Below, piece after piece: positions 33,801 to 47,384 of a DNA stretch of 64,000 nucleotides. Each line of letters begins with the position of its first letter. Within the stretch, counting starts at the first letter, position 1. The notes under the pieces were generated by a model. The model was not told the origin of the DNA, ran no database searches, and worked only from the letters and a program-made list of their open reading frames with translations. This DNA is from Metridium senile (lineage: Eukaryota > Cnidaria > Anthozoa > Actiniaria > Metridiidae), in assembly GCA_949775045.1 (NCBI GenBank), contig OX459101.1, forward strand, positions 12,760,347-12,824,346, written 5' to 3'. Position numbers and translations under genes: made by a program.

Positions 33801-35698
33801 TACACTAGCTCAAGGAGGTCTTCTATGCCGGAACCCTCCATCAAATGACCTATGCATCCAAGGAAACTCATTTCTGTGTGAAGACCCCCCAGGCGTAAGA
33901 CAATGGATTTCATCGTACTTCCTTGTGGTTCCTCTTGGATGATCTGAAGAGCCTTCCACCACAATGGCTGGTCGAAGGTTATAAGTGGGGTGACTCCATG
34001 GCGGTAGGCTTGCTCGGTAATGAAGGAAAGGGTAGAGTAGATACAGGTCATATTGCTGGGATCCATATCAATCATTGGAAGAAACATTATAGAGGATCTA
34101 CCAGGATGAACACCATGACACATATTATGCATTGTTCCTGACCAACCTGGACGGGAGATAGCATAAGGGGCAGAGTAAGTTTCCAAAGAAGGTCTAAGTT
34201 GGCAGTGGTATCTTTGGCATTTAATTTGCGCAGTTCTTTGCAAAGCAGCTTTGGAGTGTCTTCACTTGGGCCGTGATAAGGACGGATGTCAATACGCCCA
34301 GCTTGTGCAATATCTTGGGCCGTCACACCTCTTATTGGAATAGGTACACTGGTGTTTGTTCCAGGAGTAATGGTAGCGATTATCCCCATTCCATGGAATG
34401 TGCCAGACCCGTTAATTGTTCTTGTGTTGTGATCAACGTTGTCTACAACATACTGTATGAACCGTCCCGGAATCCAGCCTGGTATGTCTATCCCTTGCGT
34501 CACTGCTGCACTCCGTTCATATTTCTGGATAGTATTATACGATGAACAGAATCCGTGTGCGTTCAATGAATCAATTAGAAACTTTGATGCAAAGTGATGG
34601 TGCATCTGGACACCAAGCCCAAGTTGCAGGGGTGCCATAACTCGCCTTGGCCTTGCTGCCTGAACAAGCGCATGTCCAAGAGAGGCAAGCTTCAAGCGCA
34701 CATCTTTTCCAGAAATTAATGTCCTGAGAAACATCTGCAAGAGGTCAGGGACAAACTCTAATGCAGTGTCAACTGATGACATCTCCGCACTTGCTGGATA
34801 AGTCTCACTTGATGAATCAATATTCATGACTTCGCTTTTGATCAGTCTTGCAGCTGTCTCAACTATTCGGGATTTTTCCTTTTCGACATCATCGGTTTGC
34901 GGTTTAGTGTAGAACTCATGTACAATTGATGCCACGTTGTGGGTGAAAGTGACAACATATGGCTTTTTCTTCGTGGAACTTATTATGATTTGATCTCCAA
35001 AATGCTCCTCAAGCTTCTTCTTCATATAGAATACACTATACGCCTCCTCTTCAGTGCCTTCAAGACTTTCAGCCATCTTCTTCGTCAAATCTGTTAACTG
35101 TTCGTCCTCGTTTTTTATCAGGTATTGCACAGTTTCCATAAAGGCTGAATCTTTTATTGTGTCCACTGGTCGCCATTGTGACTTGACTCGCTTACACATA
35201 GGTTCGTTGTCATCTCTGAACTGTTTTGGAATGTTTTTACCTGTCCTAAAGCTACTACTGCATGTCTGATGGTAGAAAGCGTCTGCTGCATGTAAATCTT
35301 GAAGGAATTCAAGTCGTCCTAACACAATATGAGACCATTCGTCGTTTCGTTCTTTACATATATTTAGGATAGTTCCCCTGAATTCCATCGTACGAACGGA
35401 AAAAACATCGCTACCTTTCCTTTTATTATCATTGAATACAAGTTCCCCAGGATTGAATGACGAATGTGTACACGTAGAACGGCGTCCAACCTACCTTTGG
35501 AAATTCATTAGAAGATGTTGAGTCAGCGACCTATTTAGGAGGCCTCAGCAGGTCAACACGACATTTTCGATGAACTTTATTTCCAGGCTTAGCTTCAATT
35601 GTATCATCAATTTGATTGATGCTATTACAACCTTTTTCAGTAAGCACTGAAAAGTTTTTGTCTTCAAAAATACCTCCACAAATGCAGCAAGTTTCCAT
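30826..35698 (-). pseudogene. Zinc finger - PIN/XPG-like nuclease - CXC protein, broken
   Basis: Minus-strand gene filling the transposon. The N-terminal piece (35533-35698) has METCCICGG...HRKC. The main exon (33461-35388) includes VVDNVDHN (about 34440) and FLPMIDMDP (about 34065), a possible DDE-type core. Exon 32824-33226 and exon 30826-32660 follow, with fitting splice sites (CAG/GTAAGA; TGTGAG; GAGCAG/GTAATT; TTTGTAG). The last exon carries a PIN/XPG-like nuclease (VIDGGALIHRV, VFDGYDDG, NGDADLLIV, DDTDLLVL) and a C-terminal CXC domain (CNCKTDCSSKRCSC...CGVCKG). Breaks: TAG at 35531-35533, shifts near 34165, 33070 (in an A run) and 31490, and TGA at 31575-31577. An acidic duplicated stretch lies at 33490-33660. 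The family is widespread but I know no tested function. Confidence 0.7.
35399..35530 (-). other. Gap between the zinc-finger piece and the main exon
   Basis: The main reading frame continues upstream of 35388 for about 40 codons (NPGELVFNDNKRKGSDVFSV), but joining it to the zinc-finger frame needs a shift near 35465-35475 as well as passing the TAG. Either an intron or damage lies here. Confidence 0.4.
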
Positions 35699-35739
35699 CT
35701 ACTCTACATCTAGTCTGAACTAGTAAATTCTGACAAAGA

Positions 35740-36330
35740 AACAAGTTACAAACGAGTCAAAAAAACATTAAAATGCCATAACTTTGAAAATATTGTATAA
35801 AAATTGATCCAATACTTACCTTTTAACACAGTATAATTCTTGAAGAAGGTGGAAAGCAAAAATAAACAGTCTATAAGGACAAAAATACTTGCATACAACG
35901 TAGTGATGTATTATCTACTAGGCATTCCTCGCATAAAACCGAGAGGACCTGGGGTCAAATTTAGCTTCTTTAATTGTTTTCATTGCTTACTTATTCATAT
36001 TTCAAGATTTGATTTTCGTGTGCATTCATTTGTGGCTCAGATAAATTAGAAAATGACTCAAACTAGTATAAAACAAGAGTAAAACTTTACCAAAATACTG
36101 CAAAAAATATGTTTACTTTTTGGGCTTCCTGTGGATTACAAACGCCCTTATATTTTCGTTATAAATCATTATAAATTCTTTTTTTTGTTGCTATTGTAAG
36201 ACATGGAGATTATAATGAACCAACAGCAATCGTAAACACCTCTAGAAATTGAAATTCAACTAAACCATGAAAAATTCAGATGTTTACTAGGCTTGGGTTC
36301 CCTGTGGTACAAATGTCAGATTTTGCCACC
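35740..36330. other. Right subterminal region of the transposon
   Basis: Noncoding, AT-rich. Holds two diverged subterminal motifs (GGGCTTCCTGTGG at 36121, GGGTTCCCTGTGG at 36294). Confidence 0.5.
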
Positions 36331-36453
36331 TCAATAGCCAATTTTAACCATGTTCCCCTATCCGAATTTTTGGGAACTTTTAGTATGTTAGTAAGTAGGC
36401 CACTAACTATCATTTGGCAGTGAAAAAGCTTCTGTTGCAATTAGTTAGATCTT

Positions 36454-36829
36454 GGGCTATAAACTCTCGTAGATTGACTGGACTATTGCTGATCTAAGAA
36501 CTATCGATTTCTTTTGAACGTTGTTAAATTCAGCATTAAAATTATTTATTTAAGAAAGCTTAACCACGGCAACAATGTCTCATTATTTTGAATAGCTAAT
36601 TATACAAAGGTGATTCATAGACATACTAACATATTTCATTGACTTTCATTTAAATAAATTTAATACCTAGCTGATCTCGATCTCAATTTTATGAAATTAA
36701 AATGATTGTAAATAGAAAATTTTCAATTTTACCATGTAAATATGTAATTCTATACACCGTATTTTCTGTAAACGTATTGAGGCTCTGGAAAATGCGTTCC
36801 TAAAGCTGTAATTATTATTAAAAAATTCA
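36454..36829. other. AT-rich spacer
   Basis: Nothing recognised between the transposon and the following tandem duplication. Confidence 0.45.
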
Positions 36830-37553
<724 letters not shown>

Positions 37554-37584
37554 CTTTCTTGTGAATGATAACGGTGATGACCAT

Positions 37585-37848
37585 ATACACCTAATCCAAA
37601 AAACGTTGTCTGGTCCGCCGCATAGTCCTCGCGCCAAGACTGTGAACGATATTGGTTATATCTAATCAGTAATTAATTTATTTGCATGTTCACACTCTAG
37701 TGTGGTACTTTTGTTAACGAAATAGTGTTGTGCCTACTTTTATTTTCTTGTTTTATCACTCTAATCAAAATATTCACTGTGTTTTCCTTCACGGTCTTGG
37801 CGCGAGGACTGTGCGGCGGACCCGACAACGTTTTTTGGATTAGGTGTA
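37585..37848. mobile_element. MITE with about 60-bp inverted ends
   Basis: The left end TACACCTAATCCAAAAAACG and the inverted right end CGTTTTTTGGATTAGGTGTA extend inward with few mismatches (CCGCCGCA, CCTCGCGCCAAGAC). TA lies on both sides. No ORF. Confidence 0.75.
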
Positions 37849-37885
37849 TATAACTGATAATCTCCTCACGTACTCTTTGCTTGCT

Positions 37886-39329
<1,444 letters not shown>

Positions 39330-39377
39330 CACTGCAAAAACGGCTGAGTAGATACAACACAGTATATTGCGTTAACC

Positions 39378-39570
39378 ATGCATTCAGGATAACACTTTAT
39401 AGTGAGTAAACCCAACTCATTATTGAGAGTAAACATAGATGAAGACGCACCATTGAGTACAATGTACTCAATATATTGAGTTTAACCTCACTGTTATTCA
39501 ATAATGAGTTGGGTTTACTCACTATAGAGTTGTGTTTACTTACTATAAAGTGTCATATCCTGAATGCATG
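39378..39570. mobile_element. Palindromic element inside the CACTG left end
   Basis: CATGCATTCAGGATA and ACACTTTATAGT pair with the inverted ACTATAAAGTGT and TATCCTGAATGCATG. The inner AACCCAACTCATTATTGA also pairs. It separates two parts of the left terminus that are continuous at the right end. Confidence 0.7.
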
Positions 39571-39800
39571 ATTAAGGCAAAGGCCTGCCCCCGGACCTTA
39601 AATCGCGCTAAATCGCCTTCAATCGCACTAAATCGCCTTAAAACGCGCTAAATCGCATTAAAACGCCTAAAATCACTTAAAAACATTGCGACCCATTTTC
39701 ATCATATTGATATATATATACTTGATTGCAGTATATGCACACCTTCTAGTAACTAAGGCTAATTATCTAAAAAGATGCAAACTAAAAACACTGCAATAAA

Positions 39801-39942
39801 TTATGAGAGTAGGTTTGAGGCCATGTACTACTGTATTTATTTATTTGGGTCTTGAGTTTTTGTTGGACGCCGACATCATCAGAAGATAGATCCAAATAAA
39901 TAAATACAGTATAGTACATGGCCTCAAACCTACTCTCATAAT
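39801..39942. repeat. Long hairpin with about 52-bp arms
   Basis: The arm from TTATGAGAGTAGGTTTGAGG to TTTATTTATTTGGGTCT is repeated inverted with almost no mismatch, around a loop of about 35 bases. Transcription would give a stable stem-loop. Confidence 0.75.
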
Positions 39943-39944
39943 AC

Positions 39945-42335
39945 CTTCCAAAATGCTACTGAAGGACAACTTAATATTCTGCAATGAATGTTCTTATCCT
40001 TTTAAACACACGTAAATATAAAAAAAATCATAAAAAGATACACCGAATAATAAGTTATTGGTATAATTATATATACATAAACCACAACCTTTCTGAAATT
40101 GAGAATATGTAGTATAAAAGTAATTATACATGCATACCCTCAAGTACAGAATGATTGTGGTACACATTTATATATATACAGTCAAATATACAAATAAAAA
40201 TGAGATGCAAAACTCAAAATACTAGTTTATCTGGATGTTAATTAAATTAGATTTTTGTATAAATATGTGCTCAAATCCTTCTGCAATAGGATGTAATCAT
40301 ACATATATACGGTATATACAATATATAACTATTCCAGAAAGAGTTTAACTTATGAATACTGAATAGTACATTCCATGCAAGACCAAAATGCATTGCGCAG
40401 TTTATGCCATTATGTCAGTACAGTGTATTAGAGTTATGTTTTGTATATTAGCTTCATATGAAATGCAAATCAATCTATATTTGCTACCTTTGAAACCAAC
40501 AATGTATTTCAGTCTTGGAATGCACAATTCAACATTTTTTGTGAAACTTCTACATGCAAATATACATAAAAGCACATTAAAAGTACTTAACAAAACTGCA
40601 AGAACATATTATTTATTTATAACATTTTAGAATATTTTTTGTTGGTCATTCTATAACAAATATTTATCATCAATCTAGCGAAATATGAAAGAAAGAAAAT
40701 TGAAAAGAAAATTGAAAAGAAATTGATTAACATTTTATGTGGTTTTCACCGAACTATCTCGAAAACTTTACTAGTAAATCTTATTGCACAAATCGAATCA
40801 AGTGTCAGAATTCTACTTACGTGAGCAGCATGCAGTCACACATTAATATGGTCAGTCACACAGTAAAAGGTCACCATCAAGCCATTGTAAGTTAATATCA
40901 TTTGTTCAGCTTTACTTGTGCAAATAGGTTGTCTGCGTATTTTACATAAACGAGTGGAAAACACATGCAAATATAAAACACTTCAACTATCTTAACTTGC
41001 TGTTCGCCATTTTAAATTGGTTTTGTGAGCCTGCGATAACACCGCACAGATGTTTCTCCGTTGGGATGGGGGAGTGGATGGAGGAGTGTCCAATTACTGG
41101 TCAATTTCATGAGAATTTCTGTCAAATCTGAACGGTAATATACATCGACTCACTGAGTGAACTCTTGATTTGTAATACGAAGCTCAGAAATGGCCAACGA
41201 GGCTAATCGGTATCGGCTAATCGATACTTCGTCAAAGGGTTGAAAAAATTGTTTTACTCGATCGTCAAAGAAACAGTTCTCATTGAGGGAGTCATAGCCG
41301 ATAATATTATGACAGCACAGTAACACATGTCAGATAGGTCACATGTCAGGACTTAGCGTGAGAGACTGGGACAAATCAAAATGGCGGAATACTCGAACAT
41401 AGTTTTATTTTGAGCTTCTGTCATCTCCTGTAAATGTACTTACAAGAGATCATCTTGTAAATAAGATCAAAACCAGGAAGCAAGAAGGAAAAAAGACTTG
41501 CCACCTGCCACAGACATCATCTTCGAATAGTGGAACGTCCAAGTATGCATCAAGTAAAGAAGTGGTTATTGCTGTAATTATCAGTCAGAAGAAGTATTTG
41601 AAGTGAGCATAAGAAAAAACACTTGCTTTTGGATCAAGGTATTTTGCTGTCTATACGATCTGGAGAACGTCAACAAATAGGATGGGTTCCTGAGAAAGAT
41701 CCGAAAATGCACGCTGAGACTATTTATACATAAAAGATTAAACCAAGTTTTTCTGTAAGGATCATCAATGCGACAGGAAAAACAATTTCAGAAACATTTA
41801 CACTAACTAACATCAAGATAAGATGAGACTTTAAATCTTCATCAGTGGTATGTAGAAATATTAGCATTAATAATTTCGTTACTGTTCAGTCTCTGGTTTC
41901 AGAAACGTTTGTTTAATCTGGAAAAATATCTACTACAATAAAGATTAGATTCTTATTGTTGGAGGTTAGCAATATTATACAAATTCAAACAAATGTTTCT
42001 TAGAAAATAGCCAGCAATCCTTAATGAAAGCACCCAGAACGTATATAATTATTTAATTTATATGTAAGATTATATACAGAAAGATGTACAAAGGAAGTGT
42101 TGTTTAAAAGTTTTGATGATAAAAATATTCAAAATAAAAAAGATATAAAAATAATTGTTTTGCAACTGGTTTCATAGTATTAAACTATGTTAAAATAATT
42201 GATAATCATTGTTTAAAAGTGCTTTTAATTGTTACGCTATTTGCACTCTATTCTATTGTTTTAACTAGCATCCTGTTGTACTATTTTGTATTTCATGGAT
42301 ATGATATTTGCACTCTAAATCAATTATAATGAATC
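39945..42335. other. Interior of the CACTG element
   Basis: AT-rich, no ORF above about 85 codons with any family likeness, no further repeat matching the window. Confidence 0.5.
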
Positions 42336-42339
42336 ACAG

Positions 42340-42675
42340 CAGGGTTCGTACGGGTTTTGGAAAGTTTTGGAAAAGTTTTGGAAATCGATAATTTTTTTCC
42401 AGGACCTGGAAAAGTTTTGGAAATTTTCCTTTTTGACCAGTGGGCTATGGAAAAGTTATGATTTTTTTGTTGGTTGTAATCAGCTCCTACCTTGAAGATA
42501 TTCGTTTTTGTTATATATTCCAAATTTATTAAAATGCGGATTTTTTGTAACAAATCTACCACTAGTAAATGCACTTTTTGCTAATATCTATTGTTTTGGA
42601 AAATTAGAGTAGGGGCTGTGGAAAAGTTTTGGAAAAGTTTTGGAAAAGTTTGTTGAGAATTCTGTACGAACCCTG
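42340..42675. mobile_element. hAT-like MITE, CAGGGTTCGTAC ends
   Basis: 336 bp. CAGGGTTCGTAC at the left, GTACGAACCCTG at the right, and TCACAG abutting both ends. Inside both ends are repeats of TTTTGGAAAAG. CAGGG-type termini are common in hAT MITEs; the usual 8-bp duplication is not perfect here. Confidence 0.75.
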
Positions 42676-43276
42676 TCACAGGCATTCCTTATATTAATAT
42701 AAAACTGACCTTTATTGAATACAATTTTTGATGTAAAGTTTAAACTGGCCTTTGCTTACTAGAAGTATTATATTTAAATGATATTTTGAACAATGATACC
42801 TTTATTTTCAAATTTCCTTAAATGAACTTAAAATGTTGTTCATTTTTACAAAAAAAAATTACTTATACCACCAGAAAATGCATCTTCTTCACCATATATT
42901 TTCTTAAACATCCCTAAATCGCTGTAAATTGCTTAAAATTGCCTTATGGCGCCTCTGATTTTCTTATATTTTTCCTTAAATCGCCTTAAATCGCCTTAAA
43001 CCGCACTAAAACGCCTTAAAACTTCACTCGAAGTTTGGCCATATTTTCTTAAATCGCCTTAAATCGCTTTAAAACGCATTAAATTACGGCGATTTAAGGT
43101 CCAGGGGCAGGCCTAGGCAATATACTGTGTTGTATCTACTCAGCCGTTTTTGCAGTGTATTTTATCTATATTTATGGAAACTAGCGAGTAAACTAGTATA
43201 GGCTGCGTCGGTGTTTGGTATAAACAATAGGTAATATAATGAAATTTGTAACACCGTAAAAAATGTTGACTTAACT

Positions 43277-43316
43277 TTACTGACGTTTCGAGCTTTATCC
43301 CTTCGTCGGAGTAAAA
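43277..43316 (-). ncRNA. Hammerhead-like ribozyme motif
   Basis: Minus strand: TTACT, then CCGACGA, a short helix (GGG with CTC), GAAACGTC, then AGTAA. Helix I is a perfect five-pair match. Box 1 differs from CUGANGA at one base. Same family position as 3794-3832. Confidence 0.4.
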
Positions 43317-43464
43317 ATATTAGATCTATATTTACCTTACTGAGCTCAAATATCTTGCCTGTGCTTTGAAAACTGTACTTTTAACTATGCTTTCTCATGA
43401 TAATATATCAAAACTTTCCTTTTCCTGACAATTAAATCAATATTGTATATATCTTAATACAACT

Positions 43465-43513
43465 AGGGTGCAGAAACCTACCATTAACCCTTTGGGTTGT
43501 ATTTCTGCACTCT
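43465..43513. repeat. 49-bp dyad, copy 2
   Basis: AGGGTGCAGAAA ... TTTCTGCACTCT with the AACCCTTTGGGTT core, in the downstream flank of family copy 4. Confidence 0.75.
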
Positions 43514-43854
43514 ATACATCATAACAATATCCATTATTATTTATATAACATTTATTTAAAATTTGTTGAAATAAAAACCTTTGAAACCTTTGACATTGTC
43601 CAGTCCCTATACCATATACAGCAAACGCCTAATATCGCATGATATGCAGGATGACATTAAACCTTTAAATTAGAAAATCAACAAACTAACAATTTATCTC
43701 TGAGCAAAAATATAAATCATCTAGATATGGTCAGAACAATGTTTGAAAAGTCAAAATTACTGAATTCAAATCAAAACAAATTAAAATAATAATCAGGGTT
43801 GTCAACGATGATTATCTTGATTTATTTGCTAAAGTAGGCTATTTTTTTTAGTTA

Positions 43855-44274
43855 TAGTAATATATAAAGTGCACGACTTTAGTTTTCTATTTCAGAGCGG
43901 TTTTCGTACGAGTGGGAAACTGACCGTACCGTACCGTAGCCGTAACCGTACCGTAAGTTCTATAAAAACATTCAAAAATTCTACAGTAACAGTACCGTAA
44001 CTGTGCGGTAAATATTATTATGGCCAGTTTCCCACTCATATACGAAAACCGCTCTAAAAATAATAAGTTAAGTAGATCTTTGAGATTGAGGGCTAAACTG
44101 ATTTTAACACTTTCATTTTGATTCTGTACTTTGGAGTAAAACATACTATAATAAAAAAACGCGGGACTACGCAGAAAATGAAAGTTTTAAAATCAGTTTA
44201 GCCCTCAATCTCAAATATCTACTTATTGTTTTGATGGAATAGAAAACTAAAGTCGTGCACTTTATATATTACTA
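43855..44274. mobile_element. TIR MITE, copy B
   Basis: Inverted ends TAGTAATATATAAAGTGCAC, plus the inner paired block AGGGCTAAACTGATTTTAA. Another palindromic element is inserted near its left end. Confidence 0.75.
43894..44055. mobile_element. Nested palindromic MITE, AGAGCGGTTTTCGTA ends
   Basis: AGAGCGGTTTTCGTACGAGT at the left pairs with the inverted right end; GTGGGAAACTG also pairs. The centre has ACCGTA repeats. hAT-like by its ends; no clear duplication. Confidence 0.7.
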
Positions 44275-44779
44275 GTATTGTAATTCATTTATAAACTGAG
44301 AAAATTATATGAGTTCTAAATGTAAATATTTTTGGACATTTTTCGAACTATAAGAATCTCATTACAATAACTATTCGTTTTGACAAACAATCCTTTGGCA
44401 AAAGTAGTCTTCTTGGCCAGTGTTTGTTGTCGCAACGCCTTTATGTTAAGGGAATTACCATGGCAACGTACTTCTATAAACAAACAGTAAATTGTATTTT
44501 CATACATCAGCATAACATGAGCTATAATATACTGTGAAATTGCCATGGAAACTTAATTGACCAGATCAAAATAGCAACCATAGTTCAACACAGATATAGA
44601 GGATGACGTTTTTTTTTTAAATAGAGGATGACGTATGCCGTAGGTGTGACAATGTCCTAACACAAAGAGTGCGGAACATATTTAATTCCATGGCAACGTA
44701 CTTCTATAAACAAACAGTGAAAAGTATTTAATTAATCGTTCTTAAAATATGATATTATTGATACATGATTTGGTCAGCC

Positions 44780-45019
44780 ATGGGATGTGATAGTTCAAAT
44801 CAGCTCATCAGCGACAAAGCTAAAGACTCAGCTCTTAGACCTCATGACAGTACCTCGCTGGAGTACCATTTCTTGAGTGATCATCCAATAAAAATACTCA
44901 CTCCATTGGAAATTGTTCGAACCTCGAAAGTTTCTGGGCCCAAGAAAAGCATTTACAGAGATAAACAGTTCATGTACTATCGAAGAACTACTGTGAAAAC
45001 GTCATGGAAACGGAGTTGA
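44780..45019 (+). CDS. MGCGSS-type small protein, copy 5 (MGCDSS, short C terminus)
   Basis: 79 residues from GCCATGGG. Closest to copy 2, with the same KTSWKRS end. Glycine 4 is aspartate (MGCDSS), which still leaves glycine 2 and serine 6 for myristoylation. An in-frame ATG lies 15 bases upstream. It carries an extra alanine after KDS as in copy 3. Function unknown. Confidence 0.5.
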   Translation: MGCDSSNQLISDKAKDSALRPHDSTSLEYHFLSDHPIKILTPLEIVRTSKVSGPKKSIYRDKQFMYYRRTTVKTSWKRS

Positions 45020-45464
45020 CCCGAACAAAAATGACAGCAAAAATTCCAAACGGTTTTAAAGAATAGAATATGATTCATGCCCTGTGAATTCGTCATGGAA
45101 AGTACTATGTACAAAATTGACCAGAACAAAATACCAGCAAAAGTCTAACAGATATAGGGGATATCATGTGAACCATTCTTCCTGGAATACGTTATGGAGA
45201 CAAAATTAAAACGAAACTAAGCCGGACAAAAGAAAAAGATATTTCAAATCCATATATTTGCAAGACAGTTTTATTGTATCAGTAATACGTTTATTCTGTA
45301 TATTGTTGTATCTTGTATTATATCTTTATTTATCTAATAGCCCACATATCTTGCTTTGCAAACTGTACTTTTTCAAACTATGCTTTCTCATGATATATAT
45401 ATATCGATATCGAAACTTTCCTTTTCCTCAATGAAATCATTATTCTTTACATCTTAATACCACT

Positions 45465-45513
45465 AGGGTGCAGAAACCTTTGATTAACCCTTTGGGTTGT
45501 ATTTCTACACTCT
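45465..45513. repeat. 49-bp dyad, copy 3
   Basis: AGGGTGCAGAAA ... TTTCTACACTCT with the AACCCTTTGGGTT core, after family copy 5. Confidence 0.7.
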
Positions 45514-45882
45514 ATACATCATTACAATATCAATTATTCTTTATGTACATTTATCTAAAATTTGTTGCCGATAAAAACCTTTGAAACGTTTGACATTGTC
45601 CAGTCCTTATACCATATGCAGCAAACGTCCAACATTGCATGATATACAGAATATACTGTGAAATCGTCATGGAAACTTAATTGACTAGATCAAAATAGAA
45701 ACCAAAGCTAAACACAGATATAGAGGATGACATATGTCGGAATTACTTGTGACAACGCCCTTACATAAAGGGCGCAAAACATATTTAATTCCATGGCAAC
45801 GTACTTTTATAAACAAACAGTGAATAGTATTTAATTAATCGTTCTTAAAATATGATATTATTGATACATAATTTGATCAGCC

Positions 45883-46197
45883 ATGGGATGTGGTAGTTCA
45901 AATCAGCTCATCAGCGACAAAGCTAAAGACTCTCTTAGATGTGAGAGTACCTCGCTGGAGTATCATTTCTTGAGAGGTCATCCAATAAAAATACTAAATC
46001 CATTGGAAATCGTTCGAACCTCGAAAGTTTCTGGGCCCAAGAAAAGCATTTACAGAGATAAACAGTTCATGTATTATCGAAGGTCTACTGTGAAAACTTC
46101 ATGGAAACTAAATTGTCCAGATCAAAGTACCAGCAATAGTACAGACATCAGTATAGAGGATTTGGAGAAGCCGGAGTGTCAGCTGACAGAATTATAG
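45883..46197 (+). CDS. MGCGSS small protein, copy 6 (longest)
   Basis: 104 residues. The only usable start is the MGCGSS ATG in GCCATGGG, since the upstream codon is ATA. The core matches copies 2, 3, 5 and 7; the KDSLRCESTS region is two codons shorter than copy 3, still in frame. The long tail (CPDQSTSNSTDISIEDLEK) comes from the repeat unit that is noncoding elsewhere. Predicted to be membrane-anchored through its acylated N terminus, with a basic centre and acidic tail. No homologue recognised. Confidence 0.55.
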   Translation: MGCGSSNQLISDKAKDSLRCESTSLEYHFLRGHPIKILNPLEIVRTSKVSGPKKSIYRDKQFMYYRRSTVKTSWKLNCPDQSTSNSTDISIEDLEKPECQLTEL

Positions 46198-46726
46198 CAT
46201 ACAGAATAGTAGAGTATGTTATCGACTAGAAGATATATTTAGGCTGTCATATTTCAAAAACATTGGCTCAGCCTCTTTTCCAAGTATGGCCATTTTGGGA
46301 CATGCACAGTTCTGAGTGCCGGACTAGCTGATTGTTCATGGCCTGACCTGACCTGACCTGAGAACAATACCCTAAAACTCGAGATCTGGCTACTGAAAAC
46401 ATAGTGAGGGGAACTTAGAGATAAGACGATATTTTCACCTTTAAATGCTCAACGTACAAAATGACTCGATAAGAGCAAAGTTATTTATAACTAGAAGAGA
46501 TTTCGTATGACTGTGAAAAGTTCAGTGCCGTGTGCGTGCTTTGCCGCGACCGTGATGTTTCTAGAATTAAGATCGATGCCTTGCAGTGCCTTGACCGCGT
46601 TCGTGCCGTGAGCTTTTCATAGTCCTACGAAATCTGCTCTAAGAACCTCTAAATAACTGTTGTGCTTACGAACAATAACTTTTGTTACAATGCAGTTTTA
46701 AATGATGTATAAATGAATAATTGTAG

Positions 46727-47362
46727 AAAATTGTTGTTTTGTTAGCACTTGGTCGCTCTCGATTGTCAGAGCATAGGGAGAAGGCACATTTCAAACGTTT
46801 AGCAGAACTTTTTATGGGGAAAACATTGATCGATTAGTTTAAAATTTTGGTATGTTGTTCTTTTATATCTACTACCTTTAAAACAAATTAATACTCATGA
46901 GTCTTTTGCTAAGAAACTCAAAATATTTTTTTTAGAACTCCAAAATTCCTCGAAAGAAATTTAAATCCTTTAGTAAAATAACTTAATCAAATATTTCTCA
47001 ACTCTCCTAATCTTATTTAATATTACAAGGTCTATACTTCCTTCGTTCTTTATAAATTTATGTATTTATTGTTGTGTGTATATATTTATTGTTGTGTGTA
47101 TACTAGCTCATCTAAATATAACTTATAATGTTAGTATCTAACTAGAAAACCTAACGGTTAATTTAGATACTGAACATTTCGAAAAATATAATTATATTTC
47201 TGCTTAAAAAAACAAAAACAAAAAATTAGTAATATATATATATATATAAGCAAAATATGCAAACATGTAAATATATAAATATATATATAAACTTGCTAAC
47301 AGAAATGTGAATAAAAAGTATTGTATTGTATTGTATGGTATTGTATTGTATTGTATTGTTGT
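46727..47362 (+). mobile_element. Truncated LINE 3' region with (TATTG)n tail
   Basis: Absent from copy A at the matching point (near 15226). It ends with repeated GTATTGTATTG after ATAAAAA. No ORF, so mostly 3' UTR. Confidence 0.6.
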
Positions 47363-47384
47363 ATTTGTATAATTTGATTTATTT

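Larger units (their letters stand above)
30101..36446. mobile_element. 6.3-kb DNA transposon with nuclease-CXC gene (Academ-like)
   Basis: Arms of about 120 bp are inverted copies: AACTAATTGCAACAGAAG outermost, GCCTACTTACTAACATAC and GGGGAACATGGTTAAAAT inside. The motif TACCACAGGG(T/A)ACCC lies twice near the left end (30228, 30416) and, inverted or diverged, twice near the right (36121, 36294), like subterminal transposase sites. AAGATCT/AGATCTT abuts both ends; being palindromic, it could be a target duplication or part of the terminus. The only gene inside is the broken minus-strand one. Academ elements are described as encoding an XPG-like nuclease, which is the basis of the guess. Confidence 0.7.
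39330..43157. mobile_element. 3.8-kb non-autonomous element with CACTG ends
   Basis: 3,828 bp. Both ends read CACTGCAAAAACGGCTGAGT inward, with homology for about 43 bp, and are flanked by TA. The empty site is seen at 3683 (CTTATTTTATC). Arrays of AAATCGC-type motifs lie inside each end (39596-39690, 42910-43095), as in CACTA-like elements with subterminal binding sites. No transposase gene. Other elements have inserted into it. The superfamily (EnSpm/CACTA) is inference. Confidence 0.85.

Noticed and set aside
39330..43157. CACTG element as Chapaev
   Set aside because: Chapaev makes a 4-bp duplication; only TA is shared here.
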